Source: Flavobacterium gelidilacus DSM 15343 (GTDB taxonomy: Bacteria; Bacteroidota; Bacteroidia; Flavobacteriales; Flavobacteriaceae). Taken from it: a DNA stretch of 64,000 nucleotides. Under the pieces are notes generated by a model that worked only from the letters and a program-made list of their open reading frames with translations, ran no database searches and was not told where the DNA came from. Each line of letters opens with the position of its first letter. Within the stretch, counting starts at the first letter, position 1. Positions 23,242 through 32,400 of this stretch are shown piece by piece. The translations under genes were made by a program, and so were the position numbers. The stretch is from contig NZ_KE383903.1 in assembly GCF_000422685.1 (NCBI RefSeq), positions 201,402 to 265,401 of the forward strand, given 5' to 3'.

Positions 23242-26200
23242 TTAATTGACTATTAGCTTACGTTTTACAACTAATTTATTTTGTGTTTCTATTTCTAGAA
23301 AATATATTCCAGTATTTAAAGATGATAAATCTATCGATTTAGTAATTTCATTTACTTTATTTAAACGGATTACTTGTTTTCCTAACATATCAACTACGCT
23401 TACATTAGCAATTACTTCGTTTGTATTGTCTAACGAAACCGTTACTTGGTTTTTAGCTGGATTTGGATACATCGTAACATTACCTTCAGTAAAAGTATTT
23501 ACCGCTAAAGCAGCTACAAACTCAGTTGTAAATGTATTTGTAACAATCGCTGGATTAAAATCAAAATAAATATTAGCCGTATTTGGAATAATATCTCCAA
23601 TTGCATAACCTGGTTTTGGTTTTACTTTAAAAGTAATATAACCTTTTCCAACTGTTGAATTGGCAACAGAAACTGGTAATTGTATATTGTCAAAATACCA
23701 TTTTAAACCTGCACCAGTTCTTTCCAATGTATATGTATGACTTGCATCAATCATTCTAATAGAACTCTCATCTAATTTAGTATCAAGCATGTCTTCAACC
23801 CTTACATTTACTGCACTTGCTGTTCCAGTGTTTTCAAATCGAATGGTATAAGTTAAATAATCATTTGACGTAAATGAACTGTGTAATATATTATTTCCTC
23901 TTGATTCCATTTTATCATTTGGATCATACGAACCAATAATAATTTGTGAATTTGAATTTGAATTATTCAATGGAACAACATCTCCTGTTAAAGGTGTAAT
24001 GCTTGCAGAATTAGTTAATAACTGACCTAATTGAACCGTTGGAATCGTTGGAACCTGCATAGTTACATCCATACTTCTAACTTCAAAAGGTAATAGATTA
24101 CTGTAATTATAAGTAAATCCAGAAGCTGTTGGAATGGTTCCTGTCTGTGTATTATTAGTAATGACAACATTAGCGTCTTTAATATAAGTTACTGTTCCAC
24201 TTGCCACTGTTTGACTACCTAAATTAGCATAAACCACCTTATTTTTATAAGTAAAACCTGGTCTTGGTTGTTGTAAAGGAACAATATAAGTGGCAACATC
24301 TGTGTAAGGTTGAGTAACTGTTACAGGGAAATTATAAGTTTGTAATCCTGACCCAGCAATTATTGTCAAATCCTGGTAACTTGGTGTTGTTACATTATAA
24401 TAAGAAGCATATTCAGGCAAAATAGCATAAGATAAGTCATAGCTATTTGTAGCATTTTCATCATATATATTATACTCTCCAAATGGCGAAGTAACATTTA
24501 TGTTATTTCCATTATTATTTAATTGATAAGTAAATGTCCCTAAAGGAAAATTAATTTCACCGGTGTCTTGAGTTCCATTTCCATTTAAATCTAAAAATGC
24601 ATTCAAGTTTAAACCCGAACAATCTAAAGCAGCACTATTTCCTGCCGTTTGATTTATTTTAATAAAACCCGGTTGTGCACTAAAATTAGTCACCATAATC
24701 AAATAATATTGTCCAGCAATAGCATTTGGAATAGTTAATGTTTCTGTTGCGCTTGCAGAATAACTACAACCTACAATATTATTCATAGGCACATTACAAG
24801 CATTGCTTAATGAAGTAAAAGGGCCATAACAAATATAATCAACATCTAAATTTGAAGTTGAAAAATTTATATCCGAACTCTGTTGAATTAAGAATTGTAA
24901 ATTTCCAGATGAACTCACAGGCAAATAAAACCATGTTGGATTTGGTTGAGAACCTAAACAACCATAATTGTTTCCTGGCTCCGCAGTTATTCCTTGAAAA
25001 GTATTTACAAAAGGTTGTCCTAGAGCATTACAAAGTGAATTAGCTGCCGAACACGTATACGCATTATTACAAAGAGCAAAAGCTTTAAGATTTATTTGAA
25101 AAATTGTCTCACAAGTAGAATTTGTATAGAAAGCTCTTGCAAAAACAAAAGTACTTACAGGCTGTAATCCTAAACTATAAACCGTTGGGTTTGTAATTGC
25201 ATTTACATTATTTACGGCATTACTTTGAGATGTATAATAAGTAACAGAAGTAGGACTATTCATATATAGAGCAGCTTCTGTTAGATCAAAAATTACTTGC
25301 CCATTAGAATCATCATCACATTCGTTTAATGTTGCAATTGATGTATTAGTGTTTATTACTACAGTTTGTGGACTTATGTTAAAAATTCTTAATTGATAAT
25401 TTGATGGATTAGCATTTTCTTCTACTCTAACATAAATAGCTTGATTAGAATTTACACAATAATTAGTTGGATTTGTTATTGCATTAGTATTTGATGCTGC
25501 ACCAGAAGAAGTCAAGTGATATGAAACAGAATGAGCTGTTGGGTTTAGGTTTCCTAAAACCGGCAGTGTATTTTGTGTCAAATCAAAACAAGCAGAACCA
25601 CTTATTAAACAAGAAGTAAGATCCGAAGGTTGACCTACTTGCAAACATTGTGTGGTTTGAAAAGTAAATGCAATCCAAGAACTTTGTTCTGTAGCAGAGC
25701 AAATAGATCTTATTTCATAGGTGATTGTGCTACCACATTGAAGTCCAGTTAAAACATATGGATTATTTGTAATTGTAGTTGGTGGTAGAAAACTAACTCC
25801 ATTTATACTAGCTTGAATTTCCCATTCTGTTGCTGTACCCGATTCTGACCAGCCTAAAACAGCAGAATTATTGGTTATACTTGTTGCTATTAAATTTGTA
25901 GGTGTAGGACAGTTTGGATTATTACAAGATTGAGATACCAATGTTAATGTTGAAATTGAAGAACAACCAGTTTGTAAATTCTGAACTGAATAATAAAGCG
26001 TTTGTGGATTTGTATAGGCAGTAAACAGAGTGTTTGGTATTTGGTTTGATCCATTATTAGCATCAGCTTGTGTTAAATAATATGAAATCTGTTGACTATT
26101 TGGACTAGATTGGTTTGAGTTCCAAATTATTTGTGAGGCATTATTTAAATCGAAAGCAACATTCCCTGTTCCGTTATTATCACATTCAGTTAGAGTTAAG

Positions 26201-26556
26201 GGCGTTGCTATTGGTGGTGGACTTACCGTTAATTGATAAGCCAATATTTGAACTTGGTTGGTTGATGTATTTAAAACACTTGCAAATAATGTTTGTTGAT
26301 TTTGAACATTATTAATATAAGTACTTGTAGTTATTGGATTTGTATTGTTAGCTGCATCAGCTTGTGTTTCATAATGCATAACAACTAAATTGGTTGCTCC
26401 TCCAGAAATTTCATTAGAAATCTCTTGCATGAAAAATTGTGCAAAACCATCATTATTATCATCACAGACATTATTGAACTGTGTTGGCTGATAAGGACCT
26501 TGAGCGAAAATTCCAGTAGATATAAATAGGAATAATAAAAGTAAAGTTTTCTTCAT
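23242..26556 (-). CDS. large secreted protein with type IX secretion (type A) sorting domain
   Basis: 1104 aa. Signal peptide ending GIFAQ. Several repeated Ig-like stretches with LTECDNNGTGNVAFDLNNA / LNECDDDSNGQVIFDLTEA units, a fibronectin-III-like segment (TNLIATSITNNSAVLGWSESG), a Cys-rich middle with PTWFYLPVSSSG, and a DUF11-like region (SYDPNDKMESRGN, LTYTIRFENTGTASAVNVRVEDMLD). The last about 80 residues (VTMYPNPAKNQVTVSL, LNTGIYFLEIETQNKLVVKRKLIVN) are the T9SS type A sorting tail. It is exported to the cell surface or medium, perhaps as an adhesin; no enzyme domain seen. Confidence 0.9.
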   Translation of the reverse strand: MKKTLLLLFLFISTGIFAQGPYQPTQFNNVCDDNNDGFAQFFMQEISNEISGGATNLVVMHYETQADAANNTNPITTSTYINNVQNQQTLFASVLNTSTNQVQILAYQLTVSPPPIATPLTLTECDNNGTGNVAFDLNNASQIIWNSNQSSPNSQQISYYLTQADANNGSNQIPNTLFTAYTNPQTLYYSVQNLQTGCSSISTLTLVSQSCNNPNCPTPTNLIATSITNNSAVLGWSESGTATEWEIQASINGVSFLPPTTITNNPYVLTGLQCGSTITYEIRSICSATEQSSWIAFTFQTTQCLQVGQPSDLTSCLISGSACFDLTQNTLPVLGNLNPTAHSVSYHLTSSGAASNTNAITNPTNYCVNSNQAIYVRVEENANPSNYQLRIFNISPQTVVINTNTSIATLNECDDDSNGQVIFDLTEAALYMNSPTSVTYYTSQSNAVNNVNAITNPTVYSLGLQPVSTFVFARAFYTNSTCETIFQINLKAFALCNNAYTCSAANSLCNALGQPFVNTFQGITAEPGNNYGCLGSQPNPTWFYLPVSSSGNLQFLIQQSSDINFSTSNLDVDYICYGPFTSLSNACNVPMNNIVGCSYSASATETLTIPNAIAGQYYLIMVTNFSAQPGFIKINQTAGNSAALDCSGLNLNAFLDLNGNGTQDTGEINFPLGTFTYQLNNNGNNINVTSPFGEYNIYDENATNSYDLSYAILPEYASYYNVTTPSYQDLTIIAGSGLQTYNFPVTVTQPYTDVATYIVPLQQPRPGFTYKNKVVYANLGSQTVASGTVTYIKDANVVITNNTQTGTIPTASGFTYNYSNLLPFEVRSMDVTMQVPTIPTVQLGQLLTNSASITPLTGDVVPLNNSNSNSQIIIGSYDPNDKMESRGNNILHSSFTSNDYLTYTIRFENTGTASAVNVRVEDMLDTKLDESSIRMIDASHTYTLERTGAGLKWYFDNIQLPVSVANSTVGKGYITFKVKPKPGYAIGDIIPNTANIYFDFNPAIVTNTFTTEFVAALAVNTFTEGNVTMYPNPAKNQVTVSLDNTNEVIANVSVVDMLGKQVIRLNKVNEITKSIDLSSLNTGIYFLEIETQNKLVVKRKLIVN

Positions 26557-26754
26557 AAGATTATTTTTTGAATGATAAAGCTATAAAATTAATTTGCATT
26601 AAAATGATTCAAATGAGAATTTGCTTGTTTTGATTTAGAATTTGATTAAAATAGTTTTATAAATAGAGTGCAATATACTTATTTTTAAATATTTAAAACA
26701 AACTAATAGAAAGAAAGAAGAGAATGAAACTGTTTACAAAGTACTTTAAAACAA

Positions 26755-26831
26755 AAAAGCCATTCCAAGTTAATGGAAAAGCTTTTCATCGGTTTAACTA
26801 CTAAACCAGGTCAACGTTACAAAGGCTGACC
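26755..26831 (-). ncRNA. cluster of three hairpins, possible small RNA or decayed terminator region
   Basis: In the 350-bp gap between the T9SS gene and tRNA-Asp, three stems occur in a row: GGTCA/TGACC (26809-26831), GGTTTA/TAAACC (26791-26807), and AAAAGC+TTCCA pairing with TGGAA+GCTTTT (26755-26786). The last is followed on the minus strand by a T-rich run, like a terminator. No ORF is present. The rest of the gap shows nothing else I can name. Confidence 0.3.
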
Positions 26832-26867
26832 AAACAACACAACTAATCTTTGATGCTTATTTTGGGC

Positions 26868-26893
26868 AAAAAAGCGACTCATTTCTGAATCGC
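26868..26893 (-). terminator. terminator after tRNA-Asp
   Basis: On the minus strand AGCGATTCA-GAAA-TGAGTCGCT followed by TTTTT, a 9-bp stem with a GAAA tetraloop, 15 bp beyond the tRNA end. Confidence 0.8.
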
Positions 26894-26907
26894 TCTTCCC
26901 AATTTAG

Positions 26908-26981
26908 CGGTCTGGACGGGACTCGAACCCGCGACCCCCTGCGTGACAGGCAGGTATTCTAACCAACTGAACTACCAGACC
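26908..26981 (-). tRNA. tRNA-Asp(GTC)
   Basis: 74 nt. Acceptor stem GGTCTGG/CCAGACC with discriminator G. The anticodon arm CCTGC-CTGTCAC-GCAGG gives anticodon GTC. The T-arm has GGTTCGAGTCC. CCA is not encoded. A single tRNA with its own terminator. Confidence 0.97.
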
Positions 26982-27067
26982 AGCGCTTAATTGCGGTTGC
27001 AAATATAGGACGCTTTTTCAATAATACAAACGTTTTAGTAAAAATATTTCAATTATTTTTCATGTTT

Positions 27068-27994
27068 TTATCCAAACTTTTGTTTTTCAACAAGATATGT
27101 GGTTAAAATTTTTTCAAATCCTTCATCAATTGAAACAGGAATGTACTGAATTTGGTATTGCATACATGTATTTGCAATTATCTTATTGTATTCAACTACC
27201 TTTTTTTCGTATTCTTCTTTGATATTTTCTGCAAAAAGGTTGATTTCTTCTCCAGTTTCAACGTCAATAAACTTTCTTGGCTTATTATCATAGTCAAAAT
27301 CTACCTCAGTTTTCTTATCATATACATGAAATAAAACCACTTTATGCTTGTTGTGCTTCAAATGCTGTAAAGCTTTGAATATTTTTTCTTCGTCTTCTTT
27401 TTGAAACATATCCGAAAACAATATAATCATAGACCTACGATGAATATTCTCTGCGATCTGATGTAAGAATGTAACCGTATCAGTTTGCTTTTGCTCTGGC
27501 TTACTTACTAAAATTTCCTCCAGCTTGCTTAAAATCATTCTATGATGGCGATCACTACCTTTTTCGGACGCATAGTATTCGTAATTATCGGAATAAACAC
27601 TAATTCCGACTGCGTCTCGTTGTTTTTTTAGCAAATTCATTAAGACAGCAGAAGCTAGAGCTGAAAAACCTATCTTGTTTTTGTAAAATAAGTCGTTTTC
27701 CGCCAACTTTGGGTAATGCATGGAAGAAGAGTTGTCCAAAATTAAATGACAGCGTAAATTCGTTTCTTCTTCGTAGCGCTTTGTATAAAGTCTGTCTGTT
27801 TTTGCAAAAAGCTTCCAATCGATATGTCTTGTACTTTCTCCTGGGTTATAAATTTTATGTTCGGCAAATTCGGCAGAAAACCCATGAAAAGGTGATTTGT
27901 GCATTCCAGAAATAAAGCCTTCTACAATTTGATTGGCTAATAGTTCTAAATGTTCAAAACTTGATATTTTTTGGATTTGTGATTCTATCTTCAT
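27068..27994 (-). CDS. DUF58 domain protein (vWA-like)
   Basis: 308 aa. GESTRHIDWKLFAKTDRLYTKRYEEETN is the DUF58 hallmark and LILDNSSSMHYP is the MIDAS-like DxSxS of a von Willebrand A fold. There is no membrane segment. DUF58 proteins usually pair with MoxR ATPases and Bat proteins; no partner is in the window on this side. Probably a stress or complex-assembly factor. Confidence 0.88.
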   Translation of the reverse strand: MKIESQIQKISSFEHLELLANQIVEGFISGMHKSPFHGFSAEFAEHKIYNPGESTRHIDWKLFAKTDRLYTKRYEEETNLRCHLILDNSSSMHYPKLAENDLFYKNKIGFSALASAVLMNLLKKQRDAVGISVYSDNYEYYASEKGSDRHHRMILSKLEEILVSKPEQKQTDTVTFLHQIAENIHRRSMIILFSDMFQKEDEEKIFKALQHLKHNKHKVVLFHVYDKKTEVDFDYDNKPRKFIDVETGEEINLFAENIKEEYEKKVVEYNKIIANTCMQYQIQYIPVSIDEGFEKILTTYLVEKQKFG

Positions 27995-28082
27995 GTCTCA
28001 AAGATAAATAAAGTTTTTTTGATATCGGATTTTCGGATTGTGGATTTTCGGACAGTTTATAAAAAGACAAATGATAGCTCTA

Positions 28083-28184
28083 TTAGCCCTGATGGGAATG
28101 GCATCCTTTTATTGCGAAACGAATTATTGTTTTAAAGATTACTTCGTTCCTCGCAATAAAAGATAGAATGGACAGCAGGAATTA
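28083..28184 (+). repeat. structured intergenic repeat, copy 2
   Basis: AGCCCTGATGGGAATGGCAT (28085) and GAATGGACAGCAGGAATTA (28166-28184) match the flanks of copy 1. Between them CTTTTATTGCGA pairs perfectly with TCGCAATAAAAG, giving a 12-bp stem. It fills much of the 338-bp gap between the DUF58 and thioredoxin genes. Confidence 0.65.
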
Positions 28185-28240
28185 CATAAGTAAATACAAG
28201 AGGACGATTTGCTTCTGATGGATTAAAACAAATTCATGAG

Positions 28241-28261
28241 ATTCTGAAACAAGTTCAGAAT
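28241..28261 (+). repeat. REP-like hairpin
   Basis: ATTCTGAA, loop ACAAG, TTCAGAAT. Same layout as the hairpins beside the GIY-YIG gene, but the third base pair is T-A instead of G-C, a compensatory change that keeps the stem. Confidence 0.6.
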
Positions 28262-28291
28262 AAAAAAAAAGGCTCAACTTTCGCTGAACCT
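28262..28291 (-). terminator. thioredoxin gene terminator
   Basis: On the minus strand AGGTTCA-GCGAAAGT-TGAGCCT followed by nine T. Confidence 0.85.
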
Positions 28292-28332
28292 TTGATTTTA
28301 TTAAGACGAGATTACTTCGTCCCTAGTAATGA

Positions 28333-28650
28333 CTATAGTAATGCATCAATTGCATCAGTGTACGTTTTCTTTGGAGCTACTCCAACTTGACGACCAACTA
28401 CTTCTCCGTTTTGGAAAATTAATACCGTTGGAATGTTACGAACTCCGTATTTTGCAGCAAATTCTTGGTTTGCATCTACGTCAACTTTACCAACTACTGC
28501 TTTTCCTTCATATTCTGAAGAAACTTCGTCGATAACTGGTCCAACCATTCTACATGGTCCACACCAAGCTGCCCAAAAATCTACTACTACTGGTTTATCT
28601 GATTTTAAAACTACTTCGTCAAAAGTAGCATCTGTTATTGCTAATGCCAT
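28333..28650 (-). CDS. trxA: thioredoxin
   Basis: 105 aa, normal length. Active site WCGPC (Cys30, Cys33), [13 protein letters not shown], the cis-Pro region NIPTVLIF and GEVVGRQVG all match thioredoxin 1. Cytoplasmic disulphide reductant. It has its own -7 promoter word (CAAAGTTA at 28695-28702, read on the minus strand) and a strong terminator. Confidence 0.95.
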   Translation of the reverse strand: MALAITDATFDEVVLKSDKPVVVDFWAAWCGPCRMVGPVIDEVSSEYEGKAVVGKVDVDANQEFAAKYGVRNIPTVLIFQNGEVVGRQVGVAPKKTYTDAIDALL

Positions 28651-28694
28651 TTTTATTATTTTATGTGGTTATTAAGTTGTTTCAAATTGTATTA

Positions 28695-28702
28695 CAAAGT
28701 TA
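28695..28702 (-). promoter_or_regulatory. -7 promoter word of trxA
   Basis: The minus strand reads TAACTTTG, a perfect TAnnTTTG, 45 bp upstream of the start codon. Confidence 0.5.
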
Positions 28703-28756
28703 GAAATAATTATACTAACTTTATATAATTAGTATAAATTTTACTTATAGTTTTAT

Positions 28757-29332
28757 TTATAAATTCTTTAAAACTGCTAATAAAAGCTCTCCTTTTAGAC
28801 GTGTTCCGTAATTTGGATTAATGTACATGAATTCAATTTCTTGCTTATCGTTTAAAACATAAACCGTTGGAACTGGTAAAAAACCTGGATTTTTGCCTTC
28901 TGAGTACTTGTCTAATTTTCCTTTTTCTTTTTTAAAGGCTATTCCGATGGCTTGAGAAAGTTTTCCTTCACTGTCTGAATATAAAGCGTAATTTAATTCG
29001 TCTTTAGATTCTGTTTCTTTAAGAAATTTTGGAGAATCTGGACTAATAGCTACAATTTGATACCCTAAATCTAAAATTTGTGATTCGATATCTTGCATAT
29101 CTGCTAATTGTCTATTGCAATATGGACACCAACCACCACGATAAACAACCAAAACTGTTTTTTTGTTTAAAATTTTATCTGATTCAATTTTCTTGCCATC
29201 AATATTTGCTAATTCTATATTTGGAATTTTTTCTCCAATTAAAAGTGGGCTTACATCTTCAGCATTTTCTGCTATTTGTGCTTGTGTATTTAAGGCTAAG
29301 CTAAATAATGCTATTGCAATTAATTTTTTCAT
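28757..29332 (-). CDS. secreted peroxiredoxin-like / AhpC-TSA redoxin
   Basis: 191 aa. Signal peptide of about 19 residues (LALNTQAQ). The thioredoxin-fold segment VVYRGGWCPYCNRQLADMQ has a CPYC pair (Cys69, Cys72), and QIVAISPDSPKFLKETE is typical of the AhpC/TSA family. It is probably a periplasmic peroxidase or disulphide reductant. A -7 word (CAAAGATA on the plus strand, 29359-29366) lies just upstream. Confidence 0.85.
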   Translation of the reverse strand: MKKLIAIALFSLALNTQAQIAENAEDVSPLLIGEKIPNIELANIDGKKIESDKILNKKTVLVVYRGGWCPYCNRQLADMQDIESQILDLGYQIVAISPDSPKFLKETESKDELNYALYSDSEGKLSQAIGIAFKKEKGKLDKYSEGKNPGFLPVPTVYVLNDKQEIEFMYINPNYGTRLKGELLLAVLKNL

Positions 29333-29358
29333 GATTGTTTTTTTTTAATTTATTACTG

Positions 29359-29366
29359 CAAAGATA
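29359..29366 (-). promoter_or_regulatory. -7 promoter word of the redoxin gene
   Basis: The minus strand reads TATCTTTG (TAnnTTTG), 27 bp before the start codon. Confidence 0.5.
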
Positions 29367-29403
29367 GTACCGAAGTTTTTATTTGCTTGTTTGGTAGCTA
29401 ACA

Positions 29404-32400
29404 CTAGTTAAGTTTAAAATTGATTTGCATTTTCTCCAATTCAGCTAATAATTCATTTGAAATTTGAATTTTCAGCTTTCTACTTGGCATACTTAACTTT
29501 GTAACGACTATAATTTCTTCTTCAATAGTGGTTTCTACAACGGTTGCTATTTCTTCTTCGTCTGATGCTTCACTAAGTAACAACTCTTCTTCATTTTCAT
29601 CCTCAGAAGGTTCAAAAGCTTGAATTTCTGAAACTACTTCTTTTTTAATTTTTTCTAGTTCCATGACTTCAATTGTGACTTGATTATCTCCTTGTGATCT
29701 GGAAAACAACTCAAATAAAGACTGAATCATTTTTTCTTGCAGTTCAACGATACTGAATTGTAATATTAATTTTTTAGCATAAGTAGTTAAAACATCTTGT
29801 AACATCTTAACTTCTAGAAACTGTAATCTTGGATCTCCTTTTTTTCCTTCTTGATTCGTCCAACCTTCTTTGACATTAAAACGTATAAAAGTAAAATTAT
29901 TTTGAATTAAGAAATGTCTGAATTTTAAATATTCTTCTCCAAAAATTCTAAAATCAAAACTTTCGTCATATCCTTCTAATGAGAACATTCCCCAACCTTT
30001 TCCATTTTTTGCTACCCTATGTTCCACTTTAGTAATAATTCCCCCAACACTAATGTTTTTACCAACTTGCGTATTTAAATCACTAAGTTCTTGCAATTTT
30101 GTAGGGCAAAAATATTTCATTTCATATTTATAATCGTCAAGCGGATGACCTGAAATATAGATTCCGACCACTTCTTTTTCTTTGGCTAGTTTTTCCATTG
30201 TATTCCACTCTTCGCAAGGAGGAACAATTGGTTCTGCAATTTGTACTTCACTAGATTCTCCAAATAAACTTACTTGCGATGAATTTTCATTCTCTTGAAA
30301 TTTGGCTCCATATTTAATAGCTTTTTCTAAAAATGTGATTCCGTCTCCTTCATCTAGAAAATATTGAGCTCTGTGTGTATCTTCGAAACAATCAAATCCA
30401 CCAGCCAATGCTAAACTTTCGAAAGCTTTTTTATTAGCTGAACGTAAGTCTATTTTTTTAGCGACATCAAAAATAGATTTGTATGGTGCATCTTTTCTGT
30501 TTTGTACAATTGTGTCCACTGCATTTGCTCCAACACCTTTTACTGCTCCCATTCCAAAACGAACTGCATAATTTTCGTTTACCGTAAATTTGTAAAAAGA
30601 CTCATTTACATCTGGACCAAGTACATCTAATCCCATTCGTTTACATTCTTCCATGAAAAACGAAACTTGCTTGATATCGTTCATGTTATTAGAAAGAACT
30701 GCAGCCATGTATTCTGCTGGATAATGTGCTTTTAAATAAGCTGTTTGGTAAGCAATCCAAGCATAACATGTTGAGTGCGATTTATTGAAGGCATAACTAG
30801 CAAATGCTTCCCAGTCTTTCCAAATTTTCTCTAGAATTGTTGCATCATGACCTTTTGCAGAAGCTTGTTCTACAAATTTTGGTTTCATTTTATCAAGAAC
30901 TTCTTTTTGTTTCTTACCCATCGCTTTTCGCAAAACATCTGCTTCACCTTTAGTGAAATCGGCTAACGATTGTGATAAAAGCATCACTTGTTCTTGATAA
31001 ACTGTAATTCCGTACGTTTCTCCTAAATATTCTTCACAAGCATCTAAATCATATTTAATTTCTTCTTCCCCATTTTTTCTTCTTACGAAAGAAGGAATAT
31101 ATTCCAAAGGTCCAGGACGATAAAGTGCATTCATCGCAATTAAATCTCCAAAAACGGTAGGCTTTAAATCCTTCATGTATTTTTGCATTCCAGGAGATTC
31201 GTATTGAAAAATACCAACAGTTTCTCCTCTTTGGAATAACTCATATGTTTTTTCATCATCGATTGGAAATTCATCTGGATTTAGTTGAATTCCTAAACGA
31301 TATTTCACCAATTTTACGGTGTCCTTGATTAAAGTTAGTGTCTTTAATCCTAAAAAGTCCATTTTTAATAGTCCAGCACTTTCTGCAACCGAGTTATCAA
31401 ATTGGGTTACATATAATTCTGAGTCTTTTGCTAAAGCAACCGGAACATAATTGGTAATATCAGAAGGTGTAATAATTACTCCACAAGCGTGAATACCTGT
31501 GTTCCTCATTGAACCCTCCAAAATTTTTGCCTGTTGAATAGTTTCTCCTGCTAAATCATCTTCGTTGGCAATACTGATTAATTCTTTTATTTTATCAAAA
31601 TCATCTGAACGAACTGCTTTTCGAATGTCTTCTTCTTTTTCAGAAATAAATCGTGCTAAATTCCATTTTGAAGGCATTAAAGCTGGAATTAATTTAGCGA
31701 TTCTATCTGCTTCAAACAATGGTAAATCTAGTACACGAGCTGTATCACGAATAGCTGATTTAGTTGCCATTTTACCATAGGTGATAATTTGCGCAACTTG
31801 TTTTTGACCATACTTTTTAATTACATAGTCCATTACACGACCACGACCTTCATCATCAAAATCAATATCAATATCGGGCATCGATACACGATCTGGATTT
31901 AAGAAACGCTCAAAAAGTAAGTCGTATTTAATTGGATCAATGTTCGTAATCCATAAACAATAAGCAACCACTGAACCTGCAGCAGAGCCACGACCTGGTC
32001 CAACTGAAACATCCATTTTTCTGGCTTCTGCAATAAAATCCTGTACAATCAAGAAATAACCTGGATAACCTGAGTTTGAAATGGTTAATAATTCAAAATC
32101 TAATCGTTCTTGAATTGCTGGAGTAATTTCTCCGTATCGTTTTTTTGCTCCTTCAAAGGTTAAATGTTTTAAATAAGTATTTTCACCTCTAACTCCACCA
32201 TCAGTTGCATCTTCTGGATTTACAAATTCACTTGGAATTTCATATTTTGGAAGTAATACATCTCTATAAAGAGAATAAATTTCGACTTTATCTACAATTT
32301 CTTGAATGTTTATTATTGCTTCAGGTAAGTCAGAAAAAAGCTTTTTCATTTCTTCTTCCGACTTGAAATAGTATTCTTGATTTGGCAATCCGTATCTATA

